Assembly (NCBI RefSeq): GCF_003243515.1
Contig: NZ_QFRA01000008.1
Span: forward strand, 6,433 to 70,432
Reading direction: 5' to 3'
DNA: 64,000 nucleotides
Origin: Corynebacterium kroppenstedtii
Lineage (GTDB): Bacteria > Actinomycetota > Actinomycetes > Mycobacteriales > Mycobacteriaceae
Shown here one piece after another: positions 26,280-34,692 of this stretch. The position numbers and the translations under genes were made by a program. The notes under the pieces were generated by a model that saw only the letters and a program-made list of their open reading frames with translations, was not told where the DNA came from and made no database searches. Positions within the stretch are counted from its first letter, which is position 1. Each line of letters begins with the position of its first letter.

Positions 26280-29200
26280 GTGTCCCACCATTTAGACTCC
26301 GCTTCGACGTCGGCACGTTCTGAGTTTTCCGCGTCTTCCGAAAAAGACCAGCCATCACAGTCAACGCAAACAGACCCTGCTGAGGCCGCCGCGCCCACAT
26401 CCCCGTTGAGTGAAGCAACGTTGAACGACTCAACGTCGGATGAATCACACGCCGACGACGGTGCCTCCTCGGACACCGTCTCGGAGACAGTGGCAGCTAA
26501 CGGCAGCGTGAGAGTTACAGCAGCAACGGAGGCTGGCGAGACCTCGCGTCGGAAGTGGGACCGGAAAGCTCTCATCATCGCCGGAGCCCTGACTGCTGCA
26601 TTTGTGATAACCCGAGCCGTGATGTGGTGGCTCGACCACCACATCGGTGACTACTGGATGATCGACACCCCGGTAGATTATTACTTCAAAGGCCTCGACG
26701 ACCCAGGTTCCGGGGCCATGCAAGAGTACCCCGTACCGGTCATGTGGATGGTCACCGTCTTGAAGTGGCTGACCATGATCTTCTCCTCCACCGACAAGAT
26801 CACGGTATCCATCTGGATGTTATTAGTCGTTGACGTCGGGTTTTTTACATGGCTTACCGCCAGTCGACGCTGGTGGGGCGCCGGGTTCTGGGTTCTCTTC
26901 GGGCTATTCTTCGGGCCTTTACTGTGGACCCGCTGGGATATAGTCCCCGCTGTGCTCGTAGCCGCTACACTGGTCACGCTTGTTCGACACCCGAAGGTCT
27001 CAGGTATCCTCTTGGGGTGCGCGACCATGATCAAACTGTGGCCGGCAATCATCGGCACAGCACTCGTCGGCTGGCGGAGAAGCCGACAGACATGGCAACG
27101 TATCGCGTCGTTCGCAGTCACGTGCGTCGTCATTGCAGCCCTGTCCGTATGGGGGCATGGTTTCCACCGCATCACGTCGGTGTTCAATTACCAAGGTGAT
27201 CGTGGTCTCCAAATTGAATCCATTCCCGCAACTGGTGTCATGTGGGCTGCCCACCATGGTGAAGACGCACTGAGCATTTCATATGCGGCATCACAATCGT
27301 TTGAGGTGTTCGGCCCGTCGGTGTCTCGATGGGAGACGTTCTCGACGATCCTGACCGTCATTATGGTCCTCGTCTGTGTCTACCTGTGCATCTCCGCGTT
27401 AATCGGAGCGAATGGTTTCCGACGCATGTTCCCTCGCGCCGCGGACAGTGCATTGACACCGCCCCAACAACGCATGCTTGTCATTGAGAAAACGACCGAC
27501 AATGGCTGGTCAGCGCGTCGCTCAGCATGGTTGGCGCTGATCATCATCGGGGCCGTGCTGATCTCAAACAAGGTGATGTCTACGCAATACGTTGTGTGGT
27601 GGGCTGCTCCCCTCGCCGTGTGCCTTGATTCAGTTCATGGCAGTCCGGCGTCGGCAAGCAAACAATCAGCATGGAGTCTACGGATAGCTGGTGGCCTCAT
27701 GCTGGTCATCGGCGGTTTATCGCAGTGGATCTATCCCATCGCCTATAACTCGATAATCAGCAACGACGACAACCCTTCGGTCATGATTCTGGTTGTCCGT
27801 AACCTGCTGATCATCGCGGTTTTCCTCATCCTGGTGGTTGGTTTCGCTAAAGAGCCTTCTGTCCGTCTTGTTCGTCTTCGCGATATCTCCGACATGGTTC
27901 ACCGACGGTACGCCCGCGGACAGTGGCGGAACATCACCATCGAACGCACGCCTATGTCCCGGCGATATCACGGGAAACATCGACTGCGTCGGCTTGTTAT
28001 CACTTCCCGTAAACCAAACCGGGTCAATTCGGACGACGACGAGGTAGCGCGCATTGAGTCCGACGACTCGGCACAAACTGCTCATGAGAATGTAGATAAA
28101 GATACGTCGACGGCTGTTGCTACCGAAGCAGATATACGTGCAGATACGGCCACTGCTACAGAAACGACGCAGCACGTGGACGAAGCAGAACCTGATACGC
28201 CGTCGGTCGGCGACGAAGCCGCTACCGATGAAGGAGCCACGGACGAAGAGGCCGCGGCCGAAGACGAGGAGGAATCGCAGAAGTCATCGCGACCGCGTGC
28301 GTGGCAGGGTGTTGGCCAGCGTATTCTTAATTCCGAGCTCACAGGTGTGTGCCTGATCGCGGTGGGGGTCTATGCGTTAGTGCAGACCATCGTGGGTATC
28401 GCATTGGCCTACAACGCAAAGCTATTTAATTCGACTTTCTCGGACCAGATTCAATCATGGGATGCCCAATGGTTCACGAGAATTGCTGAATTCGGTTACC
28501 GTGGGGGCGAAGCGATTGACGGGAACCCGCCCGAATTCCGCACAGTTGCTTTTCTTCCCGGAACACCATGGTTACTACGAGCCACCCACGCCATAACCGG
28601 ATTGGATTGGGCCGCGGCTAGCTTGCTGATGAACGCCATCATCGGCGCCATCGCCACATGTTTACTCGCCACTATCATCCGTAAATTCACCAGCTCACTA
28701 CTTGCAGTGGTGCTCGCTGTGGCGGTCTTCGCTGGGTTCCCGATGTCAGTGACGTACATGATGGCGTACTCGGAGGCACTCTTCGCGCTCTGCACGTTCC
28801 TGTTCATCCTCGGCTACTTGAACAAGGACTTCCCCCTCGCTGCGACAGAGGTGTTCATGGCCTGCCTCGTCAGAATGACCGGGTATGACCTTGCAATTGC
28901 ATTCGCAATCGGGGTTTTGCTGCATCATCGCCGCAATGTGCGCGCATGGATTTGTGTTGCCATCGCTCCCCTGGGCGGAGCTATTTACATGCTGTGGGCA
29001 GATCATCTTGCGCGGGACACGGGCGGCTACTTTGCCGTTCAAGAGGACGGTTGGGGAACACAATTCGATATCGGGAAGACCACACTTCATGATCTGCCGA
29101 GGCAGATTTTCGCCCTCGAGGGTGTTGTCCCACTGTGGGGTTCGCTAGCGATCCTGGGCACGCTCACCCTAACCATTGTGGGGATTGTTAGGCGTTTCCC

Positions 29201-29435
29201 TTTCATGATGTGGCTCTGTGGCACAGGGGTGGGCCTCAATGTGATTCTGTCGTCGGGGTACTTCCACTCGCGACCGCGCCTACTGCTCATGACTGGCGTG
29301 CTACTGACTATTTGCATGATCGTGACGACGGTTCGGCGATGGCCAATCCTGACCACGGCCTACACCGTCGTCATCGTCTGGGTCGGAGTGTGGCTGTCCG
29401 AATACATGCTGACTCAGTGGGCCTACGCCATTTAA
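26280..29435 (+). CDS. Large bipartite GT-C membrane glycosyltransferase (GT87-like plus PIG-V-like)
   Basis: 1051-residue protein with two membrane modules. Residues 1-97 are acidic and Ser/Thr-rich. Residues about 98-530 carry many helices and GT87-like features (RWDIVPAVLVAATL, ATMIKLWPAI). Residues about 583-680 form a highly acidic linker. Residues about 685-1051 resemble the PIG-V/GPI-mannosyltransferase II type (SWDAQWFTRIAEFGYRGG at about 725, AFLPGTPWLLR, MMAYSEALFALC). GT-C enzymes use polyprenyl-phosphate sugars, and the surrounding mptA and GT87 genes suggest a mannosyl or arabinosyl step in LM/LAM or protein mannosylation. The exact reaction is unknown. The GTG start has AAAAGGG at about 8 nt. 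Confidence 0.75.
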   Translation: MSHHLDSASTSARSEFSASSEKDQPSQSTQTDPAEAAAPTSPLSEATLNDSTSDESHADDGASSDTVSETVAANGSVRVTAATEAGETSRRKWDRKALIIAGALTAAFVITRAVMWWLDHHIGDYWMIDTPVDYYFKGLDDPGSGAMQEYPVPVMWMVTVLKWLTMIFSSTDKITVSIWMLLVVDVGFFTWLTASRRWWGAGFWVLFGLFFGPLLWTRWDIVPAVLVAATLVTLVRHPKVSGILLGCATMIKLWPAIIGTALVGWRRSRQTWQRIASFAVTCVVIAALSVWGHGFHRITSVFNYQGDRGLQIESIPATGVMWAAHHGEDALSISYAASQSFEVFGPSVSRWETFSTILTVIMVLVCVYLCISALIGANGFRRMFPRAADSALTPPQQRMLVIEKTTDNGWSARRSAWLALIIIGAVLISNKVMSTQYVVWWAAPLAVCLDSVHGSPASASKQSAWSLRIAGGLMLVIGGLSQWIYPIAYNSIISNDDNPSVMILVVRNLLIIAVFLILVVGFAKEPSVRLVRLRDISDMVHRRYARGQWRNITIERTPMSRRYHGKHRLRRLVITSRKPNRVNSDDDEVARIESDDSAQTAHENVDKDTSTAVATEADIRADTATATETTQHVDEAEPDTPSVGDEAATDEGATDEEAAAEDEEESQKSSRPRAWQGVGQRILNSELTGVCLIAVGVYALVQTIVGIALAYNAKLFNSTFSDQIQSWDAQWFTRIAEFGYRGGEAIDGNPPEFRTVAFLPGTPWLLRATHAITGLDWAAASLLMNAIIGAIATCLLATIIRKFTSSLLAVVLAVAVFAGFPMSVTYMMAYSEALFALCTFLFILGYLNKDFPLAATEVFMACLVRMTGYDLAIAFAIGVLLHHRRNVRAWICVAIAPLGGAIYMLWADHLARDTGGYFAVQEDGWGTQFDIGKTTLHDLPRQIFALEGVVPLWGSLAILGTLTLTIVGIVRRFPFMMWLCGTGVGLNVILSSGYFHSRPRLLLMTGVLLTICMIVTTVRRWPILTTAYTVVIVWVGVWLSEYMLTQWAYAI

Positions 29436-29498
29436 TCGTAAGTACGTAGACCACAAAAGCGGTGGAGCGGTCGTATGCGCCACCCCACCGAATGAGCC

Positions 29499-30926
29499 TT
29501 AATTACGCAGCATCTCTGCAACCAGGAAGGCTAGCTCCAACGATTGCTGCGTGTTCAACCGTGGATCACATGCCGAAGCATAGCGGCCAGGCAAGTCCAC
29601 ATCAGTGAGGTCTTGCGCACCACCCACACACTCGGTGACATCCTCACCAGTCAGCTCAATGTGGATACCGCCGGGGTGCGACCCTATCGCCCGGTGGACC
29701 TCGAAGAACCCTTGGACTTCGTCGATAACACGGTCGAAGTCGCGCGTCTTGTACCCGTTTGAACTCGTGAATGTATTGCCGTGCATAGGGTCACACTGCC
29801 AAATCACTTTATGACCAGTGGCTTCCACGGCCTCGACGATCGGTGGCAGCACCGTCCGAATCTGGTCGTAACCCATCCGGGACACCAAAGTAAGACGCCC
29901 TGGACGTCCCTTGTATCCCTTCACGTGACCCGGCGCGTCGTCCGCCACATCAGGGTCGAGCTTCTCCACATAAGCGACCGCCTCTTCAGGCGTCGTCGAG
30001 GGTCCAATCTTGAGTCCCACTGGATTGGAGATCAAGGCAGCGAGGTTGACGTGGAAATCGTCGATACCCCGTGTGCGTTCACCAATCCATACTTCATGTG
30101 CTGAGAGGTCGTAAAGGGCTGTTTCTCCAGCTGGATCCTGGCCCAGTCGCAGCATGGCACGCTCGTAATCCACGACGAGGGCTTCGTGGGAGCAGTAGAT
30201 ATCGGCCGTGTGCAAGTTTGAGTCTAAGACCTTACATGCCTCCATGAAGCGCAGGCCGTGATCAATTTCTGATGCCAGGGCTTCATAGCGCGCGCCCGCC
30301 GGGGAGGTCTGCACGAATTCGCGGTTCCATTCGTGGAGTTTGTGCAAATCCGCCGTCCCGGATGCCGTCAAGGACCGCACGAGGTTCATTGCGGCGGCGG
30401 CGTTCGCGTAGGCGCGAACCATCCGAGCGGGGTCATGACGACGAGCTTCTTCGGTGGCTTCGACGCCGTTGACTAAGTCGCCTCGGTAATTCAGTAGACC
30501 TTGGCTGTCGTAATCAGAGCTGCGGGGTTTGGCGTATTGTCCCGCGATTCTCGCCATTTTGACGACTGGCATTGACGCACCGTAGGTCAACACAACAGCC
30601 ATTTGGAGCAGGGTTTTTATGTTTGCGCGAATGTGTGGTTCGGTGTTGGATTCGAATGTCTCCGCGCAGTCCCCGCCTTGTAATAAGAAGGCTTCGCCGA
30701 GCGCGACATGTTGCATCTGCTCTTGAAGTTTGCGGATTTCCGCAACCACGACAATCGGGGGTACAGACTCCAGGATCTTCCGCACGTTGGAGGCGTCCCG
30801 CTCATTCCAGGTAGGTTGTTGGTAGGCGGGGCGGGAGATCACATCTTGCCATTGTTCTTCTAAACCGCCAGGTAGAGGCGGTAAATCAGGGAGGTCATTA
30901 ACCGGTAAATCTATTGTCCAGCTCAC
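29499..30926 (-). CDS. aroG: Class II 3-deoxy-D-arabino-heptulosonate-7-phosphate (DAHP) synthase
   Basis: Condenses PEP and erythrose 4-phosphate in the first shikimate step. The 475-residue sequence is unmistakably class II: FLLQGGDCAETF (metal Cys), VIWQCDPMHGNT (His), GGIHIELTGEDVTE (Glu) and ACDPRLNTQQSLELAFL (Asp). Compared with the M. tuberculosis enzyme from memory, a segment after VEKLDP is longer here (DVADDAPGHVKGYKGR). Class II enzymes can form a complex with AroQ chorismate mutase. The GTG start has no ribosome-binding site but a TAGACT 8 nt upstream, so the message is probably leaderless. Confidence 0.96.
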   Translation of the reverse strand: MSWTIDLPVNDLPDLPPLPGGLEEQWQDVISRPAYQQPTWNERDASNVRKILESVPPIVVVAEIRKLQEQMQHVALGEAFLLQGGDCAETFESNTEPHIRANIKTLLQMAVVLTYGASMPVVKMARIAGQYAKPRSSDYDSQGLLNYRGDLVNGVEATEEARRHDPARMVRAYANAAAAMNLVRSLTASGTADLHKLHEWNREFVQTSPAGARYEALASEIDHGLRFMEACKVLDSNLHTADIYCSHEALVVDYERAMLRLGQDPAGETALYDLSAHEVWIGERTRGIDDFHVNLAALISNPVGLKIGPSTTPEEAVAYVEKLDPDVADDAPGHVKGYKGRPGRLTLVSRMGYDQIRTVLPPIVEAVEATGHKVIWQCDPMHGNTFTSSNGYKTRDFDRVIDEVQGFFEVHRAIGSHPGGIHIELTGEDVTECVGGAQDLTDVDLPGRYASACDPRLNTQQSLELAFLVAEMLRN

Positions 30927-30934
30927 AGGGGCAA

Positions 30935-30940
30935 AGTCTA
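30935..30940 (-). promoter_or_regulatory. -10 element of a probably leaderless aroG transcript
   Basis: Minus-strand TAGACT ends 8 nt before the aroG GTG. No Shine-Dalgarno is present and the upstream -35 region is weak. Confidence 0.45.
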
Positions 30941-31033
30941 GCGTAGCTTTGCGTTATGTACTGAAAAGCCAGTGAGTTACCCCAGAATGGTGACGGCTGG
31001 CCCTCGTGACGGCTGGCCCGCTAATGTCGGCCT

Positions 31034-31537
31034 CTACTTCAATTCCATTCCTGTTTTTTCTTTAAAGACCCGCGCACACACTTTGAACTTGGCGACGTTG
31101 TGCCGCGCATCGGCTAAGGCGTCATGCGCGTTTTCCGGGACAGGAGGCAGAGCCGGCCGGCCGACGAAGACCCACGCGTGCTTCATCTCTCGCGTGAACC
31201 TGGGGATATTCCTCGGCAGATCCTGCATAATGCCCCACAGCTGAACCAAACAGATGTGGTCATACGCCCCCACCCACGCCCACAAGCGAACGTGGTCGTC
31301 GTCGCCAAAGAACTCTTCTAAATCGTGCCGGATGGTCGATCTGTTTTTCCATAGTGGCGACGACGGGTTCGGGAGATGAGGTAACACGTGCTTCTTCACC
31401 CACGGATTGGCGCGGGAGAGATCGGCGTCGGTAGATACTGCGTAATATTCGCGGCCGTCGCTGGCAACAATGCCAATAGAGACGAGATCTATGGTCTGAC
31501 CATCTTCAATAAATTCGGTGTCATAAAAATAATCCAT
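31034..31537 (-). CDS. RNase T-like DEDDh 3'-5' exoribonuclease (Rv2179c type)
   Basis: 167-residue single-domain DEDDh nuclease. The catalytic acidic residues are visible as YDTEFIEDG (D6, E8), WVGAYDHICLVQLWG and NAHDALADARHN (His and final Asp). The match in length, motifs and position next to aroG is to Rv2179c, described as a founding member of an RNase T-like exoribonuclease family acting on 3' overhangs. It begins at ATG 31537 without a clear ribosome-binding site, 108 nt upstream (minus direction) of aroG, and is divergent from the GT87 genes. Confidence 0.87.
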   Translation of the reverse strand: MDYFYDTEFIEDGQTIDLVSIGIVASDGREYYAVSTDADLSRANPWVKKHVLPHLPNPSSPLWKNRSTIRHDLEEFFGDDDHVRLWAWVGAYDHICLVQLWGIMQDLPRNIPRFTREMKHAWVFVGRPALPPVPENAHDALADARHNVAKFKVCARVFKEKTGMELK

Positions 31538-31698
31538 ATGACAAGGTTAGTACGTCATGGATAACGTGTTCAGGTTGTTCTTTGTCTAAACGACGGTGGC
31601 CATCGTCGGCAAGAACCATCAATATTGACAAAAACCAACCGGGGGTGCCGATCAGTAAGGTTCTGCGACGATAGGGATGCCAGGTAGACTGTGAGGCC

Positions 31699-33078
31699 AT
31701 GCGTGTCCGCAGTAGTTGTGAACGAGTTGTACATTTTTTATCTGAGACATGGGTGGGCCGGCTCGTGGTCACCGCCGTTCTCGGTGTCGTTCTGTACTAC
31801 CACCTCTTCGACATGTTTGATACCGGGGAATTCCGTTATCACATCGACCTCGATGTATATCGTTCAGGCGGGCAGGCTTTTGTCCGCGGTTTTGGTCTCT
31901 ACGACCGCGATTACCCTGTACAAGGCATTAATCTTCCGTTCACCTATCCTCCCCTGGCGGCCATCCTCTTCAGCACGCTGACATGGTTTTCGCTCACAAC
32001 CGACACCCTGTTAATGGTTTTCGCGACGGCAGCGATGACCTGGTGGTGCGGTGCGGTTCTGATTAACCACTTCACGCAACCTGCGGGCACATCCGGTGCC
32101 GACGGTAAATCGGTTCAACCGGCCACGAGCAGCTCTTTTAGACGGGCGGGGTGGCTGTCCTACATGATCCTTCCGTTGGTTCTCCTAGGTGAACCATTTA
32201 CGCACACATTAAGTTTCGGGCAGATCAATGTTTTCCTTATGGCCCTCGTGCTGCTGGATACCGCGGTGAAACGTACCCGCTGGCCTCGCGGAATCTTTAT
32301 CGGATTAACAGCTGCCATCAAGTTAACGCCCGCCGTGTTTGGCCTCTTCTTCCTCGTCAAAAGAGATTGGAAATCAGCCATCACCTGCGCCGTCTCTGGG
32401 GTGTCGTGGACCGCGATAGGCTGGGCAATTCTCCCCCACGATTCCAAAGATTATTGGACCGTCGAAATACACAATCCTGATCGGATCGGGGGGTTAGCCT
32501 ATGCCGGCAACCAGTCTCTACGAGGAATGATCGTCCGCTTTACCAATGACAACACTCTCCAGTCTCGGTGGTGGGTTGTCCTCAGTGTGCTGACATTTGG
32601 ACTCATTGTCACTGCCATGCTGCGGCTGATAAACACGGCATCGAAGCTTCGATCCGATCTCGCTGATCCCGGCGCGGTCAATCGGCTTTCCGCCACCGGC
32701 CCCCGCTATGAAGGTCAAAGTTTCACCATCGCATTAGTGGCTGCCACCAGCCTTGTTGCTCTCCTGCTCTCCCCTGTCTCGTGGTCTCACCACTGGGTCT
32801 GGTTCTTGCCATTCGTCATTGTGACTATGAATGCGGCCTGGAATTCCCGGCACATTATTCCTCGCTGGCAAAACAATGTGCTGTGGGTTGTTGCGGTAGT
32901 GGGTTTAATGATCTCCACGGTCACGCCATTCCATTGGTTCTTCCCCAACTCGGATAACCAGGAGCTTCAGTGGTCTTGGATTCAAAAGATTGCGGGAAGC
33001 GACTATGTTCTGTGGGGTTTCCTCTTCCTGATTGCGATGGCATTATTCCCACGAGCTTTCACCACTGAGAAAAGCTAG
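31699..33078 (+). CDS. GT87 polyprenyl-phosphomannose-dependent mannosyltransferase, copy 1 (MptC/Rv2181 type)
   Basis: 459-residue multi-pass membrane protein of the DUF2029/GT87 family. HIDLDVYRSGGQAFVRG in the first large loop carries the expected acidic catalytic residues, followed by PFTYPPLAAILF, THTLSFGQIN, AAIKLTPAVF and SPVSWSHHWVW. By family and by neighbours (aroG, exoribonuclease, plsC) it corresponds to Rv2181, an alpha-1,2-mannosyltransferase that branches the LM/LAM backbone. It shares these motifs with the next gene, 6 nt downstream, so the pair looks like a tandem duplication. Linkage specificity is inferred. Confidence 0.85.
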   Translation: MRVRSSCERVVHFLSETWVGRLVVTAVLGVVLYYHLFDMFDTGEFRYHIDLDVYRSGGQAFVRGFGLYDRDYPVQGINLPFTYPPLAAILFSTLTWFSLTTDTLLMVFATAAMTWWCGAVLINHFTQPAGTSGADGKSVQPATSSSFRRAGWLSYMILPLVLLGEPFTHTLSFGQINVFLMALVLLDTAVKRTRWPRGIFIGLTAAIKLTPAVFGLFFLVKRDWKSAITCAVSGVSWTAIGWAILPHDSKDYWTVEIHNPDRIGGLAYAGNQSLRGMIVRFTNDNTLQSRWWVVLSVLTFGLIVTAMLRLINTASKLRSDLADPGAVNRLSATGPRYEGQSFTIALVAATSLVALLLSPVSWSHHWVWFLPFVIVTMNAAWNSRHIIPRWQNNVLWVVAVVGLMISTVTPFHWFFPNSDNQELQWSWIQKIAGSDYVLWGFLFLIAMALFPRAFTTEKS

Positions 33079-33084
33079 TAGCCT

Positions 33085-34692
33085 GTGGCTTTCTCATTCA
33101 CAGGGTTCCGACGTCCACCACGCCCGGCCGACACAGCCAACTGCGACAGGGAAAAGTCCACACACACCATCGATGGCCGACGAGTGACGCAGGGTTCGGG
33201 CCAAAAGCCTGGCTCAACTGTATGGGGTTGGGTCCTCGTAGGCGGATTGTCATGTGTATCGCTGTTCTTCACGTTGTGGAAGCTACGTTTCACACGTGAT
33301 CTAGACTGCGCCACCTATTCCGATGATGGCGGTCGATACAGTTTCCACCTAGGCGGCTCATCAGGGTTAGCGCTCACTCCCCGGAACCTGGTTGACCTCG
33401 AGGTTTACCGAGCCGGTGCCCGTGCGATTGTTCATCATCACGCGCTGTATGACGGCACTTTCCCAACTAGCGAGCGTTCTCTCCCCTTCACTTATCCCCC
33501 TTTTGCCGCATGCGTGATGGTGGGGCTACTTGTTCTACCCACCGTCGTCGGGATGGTGTGTCATTCTGTGCTGTCCCTTGACACACTTCTTCTCACAACC
33601 GCAATTCTCACACGAGGATGGAAAAGCCAGTGGCGGTATCTCGCGGCCGCCGCGGTCGTCGTATCGGAACCGGCCCGTGCGACGCTGTCTTTCGGGCAGA
33701 TCAATTCAGTGTTGCTACTCATGGTTGTGGTTGATTGGTGGATTCTTTCCGAAGCTCCACCAGGGTCCCGACGTCGCGCAGTGGCAGGTGCGCTGACCGG
33801 ATGTGCCGCTGCCATCAAGCTAACTCCTGCCGTTTTCATTCTAGTTCCGCTTCTTCGCCGGGATGCCTGGTCAACAGCGCGGTGTGCGGTCGCCGCGATG
33901 GTGGCAACTGGCGTAGGTGCGTTAGTCGTCCCCCATGACACCTGGGTTTACTTCCGTCATGTGTTGTGGTCGACGGATCGGATCGGCGACCCGACGATTA
34001 TTTCCAATCAATCGGCTAAAGGGACGTTGGGACGACTCGCTACGTCACTGGCTGACTCTCATGCGGCTGCTGGTGCGTCGCGGCCAATGGCCCTCGTCTG
34101 GGCGCTAATTGTGCTTGCCCTGGCGGCTCTCCTCATCGCAACGAACCGTTGTCACCAATATGACGTCCAAAGTTCAGGCCAGATCAAAACTGGTCGAGCT
34201 ATTCTTCCCTCGGCAGTGGGGCTTTTCGGCCTCCTCGCCTCACCGGTCAGTTGGACACATCACTGGGTGTGGGTCTTACCGGCCATAGTCGCCCTGTTCA
34301 CCATCACTGGGGGCAGTAATCTTCCCGCCACGACGCGTTCTGATGCGGTGAATTCTCCTCACAGCAGTCAGCGTTTCAGGTCTCGTCGAGCCAAACGGTA
34401 TGCAATACTAACTGGGACCGGTTCAGGAATTTTCCTCATGGGAACTGTATGGTGGGCGCCTCTGATCTCACGGTGGGTGGATGCCCCCAGATCAGAGGTT
34501 TTCGCCCAGACGCTCTCCCATGGTGGGTTCACCGATAACGTCATGGGCACGATCTTTTCGGTGTTCATCGGGTGTCTAGAAAATAGCTATGTGGTGTGGG
34601 CTGGATTCGCATTTGTCGCCTTGGCTTCTGTAGCCTGGTCACCGGCCCAACGACGGAGGAGAAACACACGTACATGTCAGCTTCATCGGTGA
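33085..34692 (+). CDS. GT87 mannosyltransferase, copy 2
   Basis: 535-residue paralogue of the preceding protein with the same ordered motifs: DLEVYRAGARAIVHH, PFTYPPFAACV, ATLSFGQIN, AAIKLTPAVF and SPVSWTHHWVW. It has an extra N-terminal polar segment of about 45 residues and a longer C-terminus. The GTG start lies 6 nt after the first copy and the 3' end overlaps the acyltransferase gene by 19 nt, so all three genes are probably one operon. A mannose branching or capping activity distinct from copy 1 is plausible but not demonstrated. Confidence 0.83.
   Translation: MAFSFTGFRRPPRPADTANCDREKSTHTIDGRRVTQGSGQKPGSTVWGWVLVGGLSCVSLFFTLWKLRFTRDLDCATYSDDGGRYSFHLGGSSGLALTPRNLVDLEVYRAGARAIVHHHALYDGTFPTSERSLPFTYPPFAACVMVGLLVLPTVVGMVCHSVLSLDTLLLTTAILTRGWKSQWRYLAAAAVVVSEPARATLSFGQINSVLLLMVVVDWWILSEAPPGSRRRAVAGALTGCAAAIKLTPAVFILVPLLRRDAWSTARCAVAAMVATGVGALVVPHDTWVYFRHVLWSTDRIGDPTIISNQSAKGTLGRLATSLADSHAAAGASRPMALVWALIVLALAALLIATNRCHQYDVQSSGQIKTGRAILPSAVGLFGLLASPVSWTHHWVWVLPAIVALFTITGGSNLPATTRSDAVNSPHSSQRFRSRRAKRYAILTGTGSGIFLMGTVWWAPLISRWVDAPRSEVFAQTLSHGGFTDNVMGTIFSVFIGCLENSYVVWAGFAFVALASVAWSPAQRRRRNTRTCQLHR

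Noticed and set aside
26261..26644. 127-residue minus-strand frame at the start of the GT-C fusion gene
   Set aside because: Antisense to the low-complexity acidic N-terminus, which produces long open frames by composition.
28117..28300. Possible frameshift joining two genes in the 1051-residue protein
   Set aside because: The acidic linker reads continuously in one frame with biased Ala/Asp/Glu/Thr composition and no stop or internal ribosome-binding site, so a natural fusion is more likely than a sequencing error.
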